A stretch of 64,000 bases of DNA from Granulicella sp. S190. GTDB taxonomy: Bacteria; Acidobacteriota; Terriglobia; Terriglobales; Acidobacteriaceae. The position numbers were made by a program, and so were the translations under genes. Numbering within the stretch: the stretch's first letter is position 1; each line of letters opens with the position of its first letter. Positions 35,574 through 44,231 of this stretch are shown piece by piece. The notes below the pieces were generated by a model. It saw only the letters and a list, made by a program, of their open reading frames with translations, was not told the origin of the DNA and made no database searches. Location of the stretch: NCBI RefSeq assembly GCF_009766095.1, contig NZ_LMUD01000009.1:369151-433150 (forward strand), written 5' to 3'.

Positions 35574-35834
35574 GAGGGTGTGTCTCCGAGGCGGTATTCG
35601 ATACAGACAGAGGTTCGAAGGTGCGCTCGAGACATAATACTTCGGCCTTTGAACAATTGCTTGGAGGGGTGCGGGTAGGGTACTTAGGAGGGTTGATCCG
35701 TTGACGCAGGGCTTCGGTCGAGAGGACGTTAGACGCGATGGCAACCGCTGAAATGGGCGCTCGAACCAAAAGCAGATCCCTCCGCTTCGCTTCGGGATGA
35801 CAACAAAAGGACCGACAACTGCAGGGTCACGGTG

Positions 35835-38480
35835 CTAGAGCAGAGGCGGGGTTTCGGCCTCGGCCCACGGGAGGAAGAGGGAGAAGATGGTGCCGTGGTG
35901 GATGGGGTGTTCGCTGCTGCGGTACGTGAGCTTGCCCTGATGGCGGCTGACGATGCCTGAGGAGATCCAGAGACCGAGGCCGGTGCCGTTGAGATCCTTG
36001 GTGGTGTAGAAGGGTTCGAAGAGGCGTGCCCGAACGGTGGGGGACATACCGTGGCCGGTGTCAGCGATGGTGATGCGGATGCCGTGGCGTGGCTCCCCGG
36101 TTGAAGTGTTCGCCGAGTTGTCGGTGGCGTCGTGGGCGCGGACGATGAGACGTCCACCGCTGGGACGCATGGCGTCAATGGCGTTGGCGATGAGGTTGTT
36201 CAGGACCTGGCGAATGTCATTTTCAAAGCAGAGGATGGTGGTGCTGGTGGCGTAACGGGCATCGACCTGGATGTGGGAGTTGGCGAGACGGCCCTGGTAG
36301 AGGTTGAGCACGGCATCGACAAGATCGGCTGCACTGACGCGGGTGGCGCGAACCGCTTGGCGATGAAAGCGAAGTGTCTGCGTGGCGATCTGGCAGACGC
36401 GGGTGAGCTCGCCCTGCGCAGTCTGAAGGTACTGGCGGGTGGATTCGGGGAGATCGTCCGAGAGTCCTATGAGGTAAAGCAGGTTGGTGATGGCTTCGAG
36501 CGGATTATTAATCTCGTGCGAGATGGAGCTGGCGAGGCGGCCGACGGCGGCAAGTTTTTCGCTTTGGATAAGGGCGGCTTCGGCTTTTTTCTGATGAGTG
36601 ACTTCGAGGATGACCGCGGCGATGGTCTCGACCGAGCCGTTCGCGCCAACGACAGGCGAATAACTGACATTGAAGGAGCGTTGTTCCCCGGGGCGTCCAG
36701 GGAGTTCTCCGTGCAGAAGTTGATTACGGACTGGGCGACCGGAGGCGGCGATGCGCAACAGCTCTTCGAGGCCAGGCATGACAGGAACGACGTCGGTGAT
36801 GAGCTCGCCGAGGATCTTCTCCCGGGGCAGACCGATGATCTCGACCTGGCGATCGTTGATGCGGAGATAGCGGAGCGTGACGGCGTCGAAGAGTGCGAGA
36901 CCGACGGGAGCGGTCTGATAGATGGATTCGAGCTCGGCGCGCTGGCGTTCGGTCTCTTCCTGCCGCAGCTTGCGGTCGGTGATATCGATAGTGAGGCCGC
37001 GAAGGCGGGTGGTTGGCTGTCCGTCGATGAGGACCGCCTGGCCGCGACTTTCGAGCCAGAGGATTCTACCGTCGCTGGCTTTGACCTGGAACTCCTGCAC
37101 GACCATGGAGCCGGTTTCGACGGCAGTCTTGATGGCGGAGGCGATGGGGGCGAGGGAGTCCGGCAGGACGATCTTCTTGAAGGCGCGGAAGTCGGGAATG
37201 TCTACCAACGGATGGCCGAAGACCGGGTAGGACCCTGCTCCATAGGTGGCTATGCCGGTAACGTAGTCAATGTCCCAGGTGGCGGTCAGGGCGGTCTGCT
37301 GTACCGAGGCGAGGAGATCGTGCTGGCGCTTGAGGATAAGGTCGGATTGGCGACGGGCGGTGATGTCGCGGAAGAAGACGACCATGCCCCCGTCGTAGGG
37401 ACGGCACTGAATGGTAAGCCAGAGGTTGATCGGAGCAGGATAGTAGGCTTCAAACTCGCCAGGGATTCCTTGGTCCATGGCGCGGTGGTAGTGGTAGCGG
37501 TACTCGCTGTTGGACTGCGCGGCTACGGGAAACTCACGCCAGAGATTCTTGCCGAGGAGGTCGCCCTTGGGGCTAAGGATCTCCTTGGCGCGACGATTGA
37601 GATAGGTAAGGTTCCAGTCGTGGTCGATGCTGATGACGGCGTCGGTCGTGGTCTCAAGGACCTGGCGGAGCTGACGGGTGGAGGCGTCACGGAGGAGCTC
37701 GGCGCCCTTACGGTCCGTGATGTCGCTGGAGAAGATGATGATGCCGTCTTCGTAGGGTCTGGCAGAGACGCGAAACCAGATATCGAGCGGCTCTGGGTAG
37801 TAGGCCTCGAACTCGGTGGCGATGCGCCGCTCCATCGTGGCGCGGTAGTGGGAGACGAAGGGCTCTTTCTGGTTGGAGGGGAAGCGCTCCCAGAGATTTG
37901 CGCCGACGAGCGTATCGGTCTTGAGGATGTCGAGCGCGGCCAGGTTGGCAAAGGTGCAGATCCAGTTACGGTCGATGCATACGATGGAGTCCGGGGAGGC
38001 GTCGAAGATCTGCTGGAGCTGGCGGACGGCGGAGTCGCGCAGGCTCTCGGCATGTTTGCGTTCGGTGACATCGCGGTAGTAGAGGGCGACGCCTTCTTCG
38101 GTAGGAAGAATTTGTACATCGACCCAGACGTTGAAGGGTGCATAAAAGTGCTCGATATGTTGAGGGACGCGGTTCAGCATAACGGAGCGATAGGCGCGCT
38201 CGACGGCAGTGCCGACGGTCTCGGGAAAGAGCTGCCAGTGCGTTTTAGCGTGGATGTCGGATGGCTGGATGCGGCTGACCTTGACGGCCTCGGAGTTCGC
38301 GTACGTGCAGACCCAGTTGCGGTCGAAGCAGAGGATCGCCTCCGGTAACAGGGCGACAAGGTGTGAGAGGTTGTCGTTCTCGGCATCGCTCTCCCGCCGG
38401 AACTGAGCACGGCGGTTGAGAGCAACAGGCGCTTTGATGGTGGGGTCAGACATGGGAACGAAGGTGGGCCGAAGCTTCAT
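35835..38480 (-). CDS. Multi-PAS sensor histidine kinase
   Basis: The 881-aa kinase has no clear membrane segment, so it is probably a soluble cytoplasmic sensor. There are five PAS domains: three mutually similar ones (about residues 35-150, 155-275, 280-395; each with a D-x-x-W-x-x-T/C-x-x-N core and ending in RD(V/I)T), then a PAS_3-type (about 405-520) and a fifth (about 525-640). The HisKA domain has His655 in SSISHEINNPLEA. The HATPase domain has N box NNLIANAIDAM, G1 DTGHGM and G2 GTGLGL, so it should be active. No response regulator is adjacent. The start ATG 38480 overlaps the stop of the YceH-family gene (ATGA); ATG 38453 is an alternative. Confidence 0.92.
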   Translation of the reverse strand: MKLRPTFVPMSDPTIKAPVALNRRAQFRRESDAENDNLSHLVALLPEAILCFDRNWVCTYANSEAVKVSRIQPSDIHAKTHWQLFPETVGTAVERAYRSVMLNRVPQHIEHFYAPFNVWVDVQILPTEEGVALYYRDVTERKHAESLRDSAVRQLQQIFDASPDSIVCIDRNWICTFANLAALDILKTDTLVGANLWERFPSNQKEPFVSHYRATMERRIATEFEAYYPEPLDIWFRVSARPYEDGIIIFSSDITDRKGAELLRDASTRQLRQVLETTTDAVISIDHDWNLTYLNRRAKEILSPKGDLLGKNLWREFPVAAQSNSEYRYHYHRAMDQGIPGEFEAYYPAPINLWLTIQCRPYDGGMVVFFRDITARRQSDLILKRQHDLLASVQQTALTATWDIDYVTGIATYGAGSYPVFGHPLVDIPDFRAFKKIVLPDSLAPIASAIKTAVETGSMVVQEFQVKASDGRILWLESRGQAVLIDGQPTTRLRGLTIDITDRKLRQEETERQRAELESIYQTAPVGLALFDAVTLRYLRINDRQVEIIGLPREKILGELITDVVPVMPGLEELLRIAASGRPVRNQLLHGELPGRPGEQRSFNVSYSPVVGANGSVETIAAVILEVTHQKKAEAALIQSEKLAAVGRLASSISHEINNPLEAITNLLYLIGLSDDLPESTRQYLQTAQGELTRVCQIATQTLRFHRQAVRATRVSAADLVDAVLNLYQGRLANSHIQVDARYATSTTILCFENDIRQVLNNLIANAIDAMRPSGGRLIVRAHDATDNSANTSTGEPRHGIRITIADTGHGMSPTVRARLFEPFYTTKDLNGTGLGLWISSGIVSRHQGKLTYRSSEHPIHHGTIFSLFLPWAEAETPPLL

Positions 38481-39208
38481 CTTACAGAGGAATCGTCATG
38501 AGACACAGGTTCTTCGTGGGGGGATTGGAGACGTTCCTGGAGGCGCGCTTCGACGAGATCAACGCGGGACTGCAGGGTTTGAAGAGTCGCAGAGAGGATA
38601 GCGAGGTCGGCCTCCAGTTGAGCAATGCGCTGGGTGGCCGAGGCGGTGGTCTCTGCTCTTTCTGTTCGCCCGGCAGGGATGGCGGTGAGGTCGGGCGGGG
38701 CTCCGAGCAGATGGGCGTAGCGGGCCTCGCGGGAGCCGGGCTGGCGGGGAAGGATGGTAACGAGGGGGCCGGTATCTTCGGATGACGGCTGGTCAGCAGC
38801 AGGTCGGGCGCCCAGCCGCTCGAGAGTGGACTGGACGGCGGCGAGGTCGTCGAAGGTGTAGAGGCGATCGGCGCGGCTGCGGAGTTCGCCTGGAGTCTGG
38901 GGACCGCGCAGCAGCAGGAGGCAGAGGACTGCGGTCTCGTCGCGACGGAGGTTAAGGACGGTGCGGATGCGGTGCTCGTACTTGGGGACACGGCTATCGC
39001 GGACGGGGGTGGTGAGAGCCCTATCTTCCAGAGTATGGAGCGCCTGACGCACCTCCTCCTCGGTGAGCTCGAGGACAGGCTCGCGGCTGGAGCGCTGATT
39101 GCAGGCATTGACCAGAGCGTTAAGCGAGAGAGGGTAGCTCTCGGGCGTGGTGATCTCTTTTTCGATGAGGGAGCCGAGGACGCGGAGGGAGATGGGGTCG
39201 AGCTGCAT
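38477..39208 (-). CDS. YceH family protein (DUF480, tandem winged-helix)
   Basis: ATG 39208 gives 243 aa beginning MQLDPISLRVLGSLIEKEIT, which is the normal family start; ATG 39256 is in frame but adds residues the family lacks. The body has CNQRSSREPVLELTEEEVRQ, GPQTPGELRSRADRLYTFDD and a C-terminal coiled coil (IAQLEADLAILSATLQTL) that may dimerise. YceH proteins carry two winged-helix folds and are presumed regulators or scaffolds; their role is not established. It is coupled to the histidine kinase downstream by a 4-base ATGA overlap, a pairing I do not know from other phyla. Confidence 0.88.
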   Translation of the reverse strand: MQLDPISLRVLGSLIEKEITTPESYPLSLNALVNACNQRSSREPVLELTEEEVRQALHTLEDRALTTPVRDSRVPKYEHRIRTVLNLRRDETAVLCLLLLRGPQTPGELRSRADRLYTFDDLAAVQSTLERLGARPAADQPSSEDTGPLVTILPRQPGSREARYAHLLGAPPDLTAIPAGRTERAETTASATQRIAQLEADLAILSATLQTLQSRVDLVEARLQERLQSPHEEPVSHDDSSVR

Positions 39209-39482
39209 ATCTACTAGGGTGCCATAGGTGTGGTGGGCGTGGCTCGGGAGCTTCATCGCTGGCTTGTGGTATGCAAGTCGGCCGGATCTCAGTCGATGTG
39301 TGGCGGAGAGCTGGTTCGCGACGCATCGTTTGCAAGCAGAGGCGACGGGCGCTCATTCCGGGTCGGTTACAGGTTTTGAACGGGACTCGCGGAGGGTTCG
39401 GCGGAGAATCAAGATATGACACTAAAGTTACAGAGACAGCATCACGGATTTGCGGATGCGTCCGATAAACTAGAAGAAGGCA

Positions 39483-40325
39483 ATGACGAATGGCGAACCT
39501 CATTTGAATGGTCGCATTCGATCTCTAAGCCCCGTGGAGAATGGAATGCATAGAGTGCGCGTGAAGGGTTTTGCAGCGGTTGCGGTCACGACGATGTTGA
39601 TCTTTGGGGTGAGCGGACTGTCGTGGGCCAAGACCGTGCGAACCAGAGTTCACGCTGGATTGCACTCCGGACTGCGTAGCTCCTTGCGGCTCTCTTCGCG
39701 GAGCAAGACGCACCCGGTGATGATTACGGGGGAAGAGGTTGTGCCGGGAGTGATGCCGGACGAGGTCGCTTCATCAGGGACAGTCTCTGGCGAGCTGCCG
39801 GAAGAGGGGAAGCCCTATCAACTTCGGATGACGAATCTGCATACCGGCGAGAGCCTGGATGTGGTCTACCGGGTTGGCGACACCTATGTGCCCGATGCGC
39901 TGGAGAAGCTGGACTACTTTTTGCGCGATCACTATACGCAGGATGTGGTGCACTACGAGCCGAAGGAGTTCGACGTGCTGCATGCGCTGATGGCGCGGCT
40001 GGGACGGGTTAGCGGCGTTATTCAGGTTGTATGCGGCTACAGAACTCCTGAGACCAATCAGGCGCTGCGGCACTCGTCTGTGAAGACCGGGGTGGCTGAG
40101 CATAGCCAGCATATGGAAGGACATGCGATCGACCTGCGCGTACCTGGGGTTTCGACGGTTCAGTTGAGGAATACGGCGCTCTCTCTCCGCGCAGGTGGAG
40201 TGGGGTACTATCCTGTGTCGCAGTTCGTGCATGTAGATGTGGGGCCAGTGCGGGAGTGGGCGTTTGGACTGCCGCCGCACCGTGTAGGACGCAGGACTCA
40301 TGGCGGACGTGCGGTCGGGATGTAG
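39483..40325 (+). CDS. DUF882 (YcbK-like) exported M15-type peptidoglycan hydrolase
   Basis: The 280-aa protein starts at ATG 39483 after AAGAAGG. An export helix lies at residues 28-48 (FAAVAVTTMLIFGVSGLSWA), then a basic Ser/Arg/His linker. The DUF882 domain (about 135-265) has the motif HSQHMEGHAIDLR, where His210 and Asp217 fit the SxHxxGxAxD zinc site, and the second zinc histidine in FVHVDVGP. VVCGYRTPETNQALR is the substrate-loop motif. YcbK/MepK-type enzymes cleave peptidoglycan cross-links. It is likely periplasmic and anchored by its uncleaved or cleaved signal. A terminator follows at 40386. Confidence 0.88.
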   Translation: MTNGEPHLNGRIRSLSPVENGMHRVRVKGFAAVAVTTMLIFGVSGLSWAKTVRTRVHAGLHSGLRSSLRLSSRSKTHPVMITGEEVVPGVMPDEVASSGTVSGELPEEGKPYQLRMTNLHTGESLDVVYRVGDTYVPDALEKLDYFLRDHYTQDVVHYEPKEFDVLHALMARLGRVSGVIQVVCGYRTPETNQALRHSSVKTGVAEHSQHMEGHAIDLRVPGVSTVQLRNTALSLRAGGVGYYPVSQFVHVDVGPVREWAFGLPPHRVGRRTHGGRAVGM

Positions 40326-40385
40326 ATTGCTGGTGGTTCTCATCCTCTCGCGCTTTAGATTTGTAGATAATCCCGTTAGACACTG

Positions 40386-40410
40386 AAGGTCCGGCATTAT
40401 GTCGGGCCTT
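40386..40410 (+). terminator. Rho-independent terminator of the DUF882 gene
   Basis: AAGGTCCGGC (40386-40395) pairs with GTCGGGCCTT (40401-40410), 10 bp with G-U pairs and a 5-base loop, followed by TGTTCTTTT. Confidence 0.75.
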
Positions 40411-40733
40411 TGTTCTTTTAGGATTAGTTCCGGTTAATTGTTTGCAGTCTTTTGAAGGTTGTTTGGCTAGCCGATGGTTCGGGTAGCCGGGAAGAGTGTC
40501 GGCCTTACAACCTGGAGCATTTTCACTGTCCTTGGTGTCTAACTTCGATATGAGCTTTAGAAAGTGGGCTGTACGGCTTGTCCGCTTCATCCTGTTTCCC
40601 ATTGGAAATGACGAAAAGCACGACATCCTAACAAAGGACTCGTCAATGCGCTTGTCGCTATGAAACTCATGATGCTCGATTTATTCGGAGATTTAAGGAC
40701 AGGATATTTTTTCCAGGTTTGCAACAATGCAGA

Positions 40734-40760
40734 AAGGCCGCCATTGCTGGCGGCCTTTTG
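40734..40760 (-). terminator. Rho-independent terminator of the radical SAM gene
   Basis: AAAGGCCGCC (40734-40743) pairs with GGCGGCCTTT (40750-40759), 10 bp perfect with a 6-base loop. It lies 53 bases past the stop of the leftward radical SAM gene. The minus-strand T run after it is short, and the + strand also has TTTTG after the stem, so it may work both ways. Confidence 0.8.
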
Positions 40761-40812
40761 TTGATGCGGTTGTTTGTGCTCTTGCGCGAAGCGCGTCTGC
40801 TGCACGCAATGC

Positions 40813-42903
40813 TTAGTCGCCGGAGACGGTCTCTTCTACCTTGGGTGCCGGAGCCGCCTTGATCTCGCCGATGGAGATGAATCCAGCCGGAGCATCGGGC
40901 TCCTGGAGGATCTCCTTACGGTAGAGCTTGGCCATACGAGCGTTCTCGGCGTCCTGCTTGATCTTCGCATCGCGTGCGCGGATCTTCTCTTCGCGAGAGT
41001 TCTTCGCGATGCCGGACTTGTCGAAGGTGTCGTTGGCAGCCGCGTTGACGTGCTCGTTGTTGAGGACGAGATCGTACTTCATCTCTGCTTCGAGACCGAC
41101 CTTCTTACCGCCGGCGAAGATCTCGTGACGGCCATGCTCCTCATACCATTTGGTGAGGGTGGAGGTCATGTGCATCTTCTCGATGATATTGCGCCAGCCC
41201 ACGCCGGTGTTGTAGGCGCAGAAGCTGATCTCGCCCTCTTGTGTGGCGTAGGGGATGATGCACTGCTCGGTGCGGCGGAAGTCGTAGTTGAAGAGATCCT
41301 GGAACCACATACCGGCTATGAAGAGAAAGTTCCAACGGTCGGAGCGGCGCTTCTCGATATCGGCCATGGTGCGGTCTGCGGAGACCTTGCCGTAGCTGCG
41401 TCCGGTTGCGCCGAAGCTCTTGTCGAACTTCTGCAGCAGGTCCTTGATCTTGAAGTGAGTGGGAGCGGCCTCGGGCTTGTAGTTGCGAAGCAGCGCGAGC
41501 GTGACGCCGATGATGGAGAGCCACTTGCCGCGGGCGGCGTCGTTGATGCGGGCGACGTCCTTGGCGAGGCGGTCTGCGTTGATGAACGCGGTCACGGGAA
41601 CTGCTTCCTTGGTCTCCTTGTCGATCATCAGGGCCATCGAGATACCGCAGTTCGGGTGGCAGCCGCAGGAAAGCTGGCCCCAGTCGCGGTCTGGTCCGTG
41701 CACGAGATCGGCCCAGTCGGAGAAGGTGGACATGAAGGAGATAGGGAACCAGTCGCGGGTCGGCTCGCCGAGGCCGGTCTGGTTCTTCACGTCGTGTGCC
41801 AAATGCGACAGGGTGTAGCGCTGTGCCATACGGCGCTCATCGGAGATGTCCTCGTCGCGGCCGGTGAAGCTGACGGGCTGGAAGCTGAGGAAGTTGATCT
41901 TCTTCGGGTTGTCGAGAGCGAACTCGATGATGCGTCCGACTTGCTCGTTGTTAATTCCGTTGATGATGCAGGTTACGGGAACGATGTCGACTCCGGCCTC
42001 GTGCAGGTTGTGGATAGCCTGCAGTTTCACATCAAACGAGTTTCCGACCTTGCGGTGCGAGTTGGCAGCGTTGCCGATACCGTCGAACTGGAGGTAGGCA
42101 TAGCGGAGACCTGCTTCAGCAGCAGCCTTCGAGAACTCCTTGGACTTGGCGAACTCAATCCCGTTGGTCGCGGCCTGAACGGAGGTATAACCAACCTTGC
42201 GGGCGTAGGCGACGGCATCAAGGAAGTAGGGGCTCAGCGTGGGCTCTCCGCCGGAGAACTGGACCGACATCTGACGCTTGGGCTTGATGGTGACCGCATT
42301 GTCGAGCATGGTCTTGATCTCGTCCCAGGTGAGTTCGTGGACGAAGCCGACCTGATTGGCGTCCATGAAGCAGGGATCGCACATCATGTTGCAGCGGTTG
42401 GTAAGGTCGATGGTGAGAACCGAGCCGCGGCCATGGGTGACAGTGGAGGTGCCGTGATTGTGCAGCTTCTCGTCATTGTGGGCGCGGATGTCGCGGCCGG
42501 GGAAGACCTCTTCGAGATGCTTGAAGAAGGCCGTGTCGATGGACATCAGGTCTTCAAAGTGTCCGTGAATTGGGCAATCCTTAACCATTAGGATTTCGCC
42601 GTCGCGCTCGATGATCTGAGCCTTGATCTCACCGACCTTCTCGTTAAGCAAGATCTCGTGAGGCAGCTTGCCATCGACGATCTGCTGACGGATCTCAGGG
42701 ATACACCTGGGGCAGAGCGAGTCAGTGGTGCGAGGCCAGCCGAGAGGCGGCTTCTCTTTCTGATAGCTCTTGAGAAGCGGCTTGTCGCTCCACTTGGGCG
42801 TGAAGCTGGCGTTGGGGCTGAATGAGTTCAGCTTGTTGAATACTGCCCAACCTGCTTTGGCTCCGTACGTGAGAGCTTTTTCGGCTATTTTTGCCTTCGG
42901 CAT
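40813..42903 (-). CDS. Radical SAM enzyme related to tetraether lipid synthase (Tes/MJ0619 family)
   Basis: The 696-aa protein starts at ATG 42903 after AGGAG. The N-terminus has SLCPRC (Cys64, Cys67) and KDCPIHGHFEDL (Cys110), the rubredoxin-like metal site of the MJ0619/Tes family. The radical SAM site is CNMMCDPC (Cys171, 175, 178), with GGEP at 218-221. Further cysteines sit where Tes has auxiliary clusters: SCGCHPNCG (413, 415, 419) and the C-terminal TEQCIIPYAT/ISFCAYN (548, 562). Archaeal Tes joins two lipid tails to give membrane-spanning lipids. Terriglobales make iso-diabolic acid and branched tetraethers, so this is a good candidate for tail-to-tail coupling (inference). The end (600-696) is charged and specific. 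It appears monocistronic. Confidence 0.85.
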   Translation of the reverse strand: MPKAKIAEKALTYGAKAGWAVFNKLNSFSPNASFTPKWSDKPLLKSYQKEKPPLGWPRTTDSLCPRCIPEIRQQIVDGKLPHEILLNEKVGEIKAQIIERDGEILMVKDCPIHGHFEDLMSIDTAFFKHLEEVFPGRDIRAHNDEKLHNHGTSTVTHGRGSVLTIDLTNRCNMMCDPCFMDANQVGFVHELTWDEIKTMLDNAVTIKPKRQMSVQFSGGEPTLSPYFLDAVAYARKVGYTSVQAATNGIEFAKSKEFSKAAAEAGLRYAYLQFDGIGNAANSHRKVGNSFDVKLQAIHNLHEAGVDIVPVTCIINGINNEQVGRIIEFALDNPKKINFLSFQPVSFTGRDEDISDERRMAQRYTLSHLAHDVKNQTGLGEPTRDWFPISFMSTFSDWADLVHGPDRDWGQLSCGCHPNCGISMALMIDKETKEAVPVTAFINADRLAKDVARINDAARGKWLSIIGVTLALLRNYKPEAAPTHFKIKDLLQKFDKSFGATGRSYGKVSADRTMADIEKRRSDRWNFLFIAGMWFQDLFNYDFRRTEQCIIPYATQEGEISFCAYNTGVGWRNIIEKMHMTSTLTKWYEEHGRHEIFAGGKKVGLEAEMKYDLVLNNEHVNAAANDTFDKSGIAKNSREEKIRARDAKIKQDAENARMAKLYRKEILQEPDAPAGFISIGEIKAAPAPKVEETVSGD

Positions 42904-43207
42904 TTCTGTTGTCTCCTGAGTGTCCGTCTGATGTCTTGGTATCGTCTGGATTCTTACTCGATTTTATCTACTAAGGTCGTCTTTTAGTCTGCTGATCTGA
43001 TGCTTCCAGTGACTAGAGGTATGCATCTTGATTCGAGCTATCTGTTTCTTTTGCTGACAGATGCACGATCAATTCTGTTCGACTTCCTTGTTAACACTAC
43101 TCAGGAGGAGGGCCAGATCGAAGCATGTGGTATCGAATGGCAGGAATCTGCATTGAATGGCGATGGGCGGTGGTGGATGGGGAGGAGTTTTGGGCCCGTG
43201 TCGGAGC
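42904..43207. other. Region between leftward genes, upstream of the radical SAM gene
   Basis: 304 bases that should hold the radical SAM promoter; the stretch 42960-43080 is AT-rich. A 73-aa rightward frame at 43000-43221 starts with ATG but has no ribosome-binding site and no recognisable product, so it is not called. Confidence 0.5.
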
Positions 43208-44158
43208 TTACTGCAGGTTAATGCCGTTGGTGCCGTTCGCAATATTGTTCAGAATGCGCTGAACGAAGATGATGCGAACGTGGACGTGGCTGGCTACGTC
43301 GGGCAGAAATTCGTTGAGCAGATTGCCGGCGGGGTCGATGGCATAGCTGGTTACGACGCGCGTGACGGTAGAGGAGGCATCGTTATGGATGCCGGGCACG
43401 TACTGGTTGGCGAGGACTGCGTCGATGGGATAGCTGAGGAGAACAGCGTAGTTGGGCATGGGGGTGCCATCGTCGTGGCGGGAGATGATGGTGCGCGAGA
43501 TGGAGTAGAGGATGCGCTTCGAGAGCCGAGCGTTCGGCATGCGGAAGTAGCGCGGGTCCTGGTGAAAGGCCACGGGAATGGCGAAGGCGCCGAAGAATTG
43601 ACCGGTGACATCCTGCAGATAACTGACACCGACGGATTTTCCAAAGCCTTTGAGTCCGGGGCCGTAAGCGGAGTGCGAGTCTGCGGCGACAGAGATGGCG
43701 GAGATGCCGACGATGGTGAGGAAGTTCGCGGGATCGGCAAGGTCGTGAAGCGCGAGATAACCCTTCTCCTGCCAGGTCATGGGAATGACGATGTTGGTGC
43801 CGAGAAACTTTTGGTAGGGATAGATAAGGTTCGCGCAGGGTCTGGGTACCTGGTCGAGGCGATTGGGGTTGTAGTAGACGACCTTCATGGCGCGGAAGGC
43901 GTTGCAGGGCTTCGCGCCGTCGCCGGTCTGTTGAAACGAGGCTTGAGCTAACGCAACGACGTTGCTCTGGGAGGTATCGACGGCGCTGGGCGCATCGGGA
44001 AGGTCTAGGTCGGGAAGATTGGCGTGAGGGGATTCCTTCGAAGGGGAGTCCGAGAGGATTGCAACAGTCTCATCTTGCGTTGGGGGCTGCGTGAGGGCCT
44101 GCGGGCGCGCGCTTGCGGCAGAGAGCAGTAGCGCTGTGGTCAGCAACCAGCAACGCAT
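43208..44158 (-). CDS. Hypothetical exported/outer-membrane protein with LPDAPS and HxDPRY motifs
   Basis: ATG 44158 gives 316 aa starting with a signal peptide (MRCWLLTTALLLSAASA); a longer frame to 44275 does not. The mature N-terminus has the motif LDLPDAPSA, recurrent in acidobacterial exported proteins. The body has several weakly hydrophobic stretches (NFLTIVGISAISVAADS, GQFFGAFAIPVAF) and the motif FHQDPRYFRMPNARLSKRIL, which is shared with the next gene. It ends with VRIIFVQRILNNIANG. The function is unknown. The shared motif and gene order indicate a paralogous pair of membrane-associated proteins. Confidence 0.72.
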   Translation of the reverse strand: MRCWLLTTALLLSAASARPQALTQPPTQDETVAILSDSPSKESPHANLPDLDLPDAPSAVDTSQSNVVALAQASFQQTGDGAKPCNAFRAMKVVYYNPNRLDQVPRPCANLIYPYQKFLGTNIVIPMTWQEKGYLALHDLADPANFLTIVGISAISVAADSHSAYGPGLKGFGKSVGVSYLQDVTGQFFGAFAIPVAFHQDPRYFRMPNARLSKRILYSISRTIISRHDDGTPMPNYAVLLSYPIDAVLANQYVPGIHNDASSTVTRVVTSYAIDPAGNLLNEFLPDVASHVHVRIIFVQRILNNIANGTNGINLQ

Positions 44159-44231
44159 GCCTATTCGAGTCAAATTATTTTCTGTATCGGGCCACATTAT
44201 GAAACCAGGAAGCCACAACATAAAAGTAAGA

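Larger units (their letters stand above)
40326..40812. other. Intergenic region between convergent genes, with two terminators
   Basis: 487 bases hold a terminator for each flanking gene (40386-40410 and 40734-40759). Between them, about 320 bases show no gene or fold I can support. Short leftward frames (40018-40626, 40587-40805) have no ribosome-binding site or recognisable product. Confidence 0.55.

Noticed and set aside
36132-38348. 738-codon open frame antisense to the histidine kinase
   Set aside because: Same pattern of Gly/Asp/Val/Glu-rich shadow of a real gene with clear PAS and kinase motifs.
40774-42591. 605-codon open frame antisense to the radical SAM gene
   Set aside because: The opposite strand has full radical SAM motifs and a ribosome-binding site; this frame has neither.
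43000-43221. 73-codon frame upstream of the radical SAM gene
   Set aside because: No ribosome-binding site, and it overlaps the 3' end of the convergent-strand hypothetical gene.
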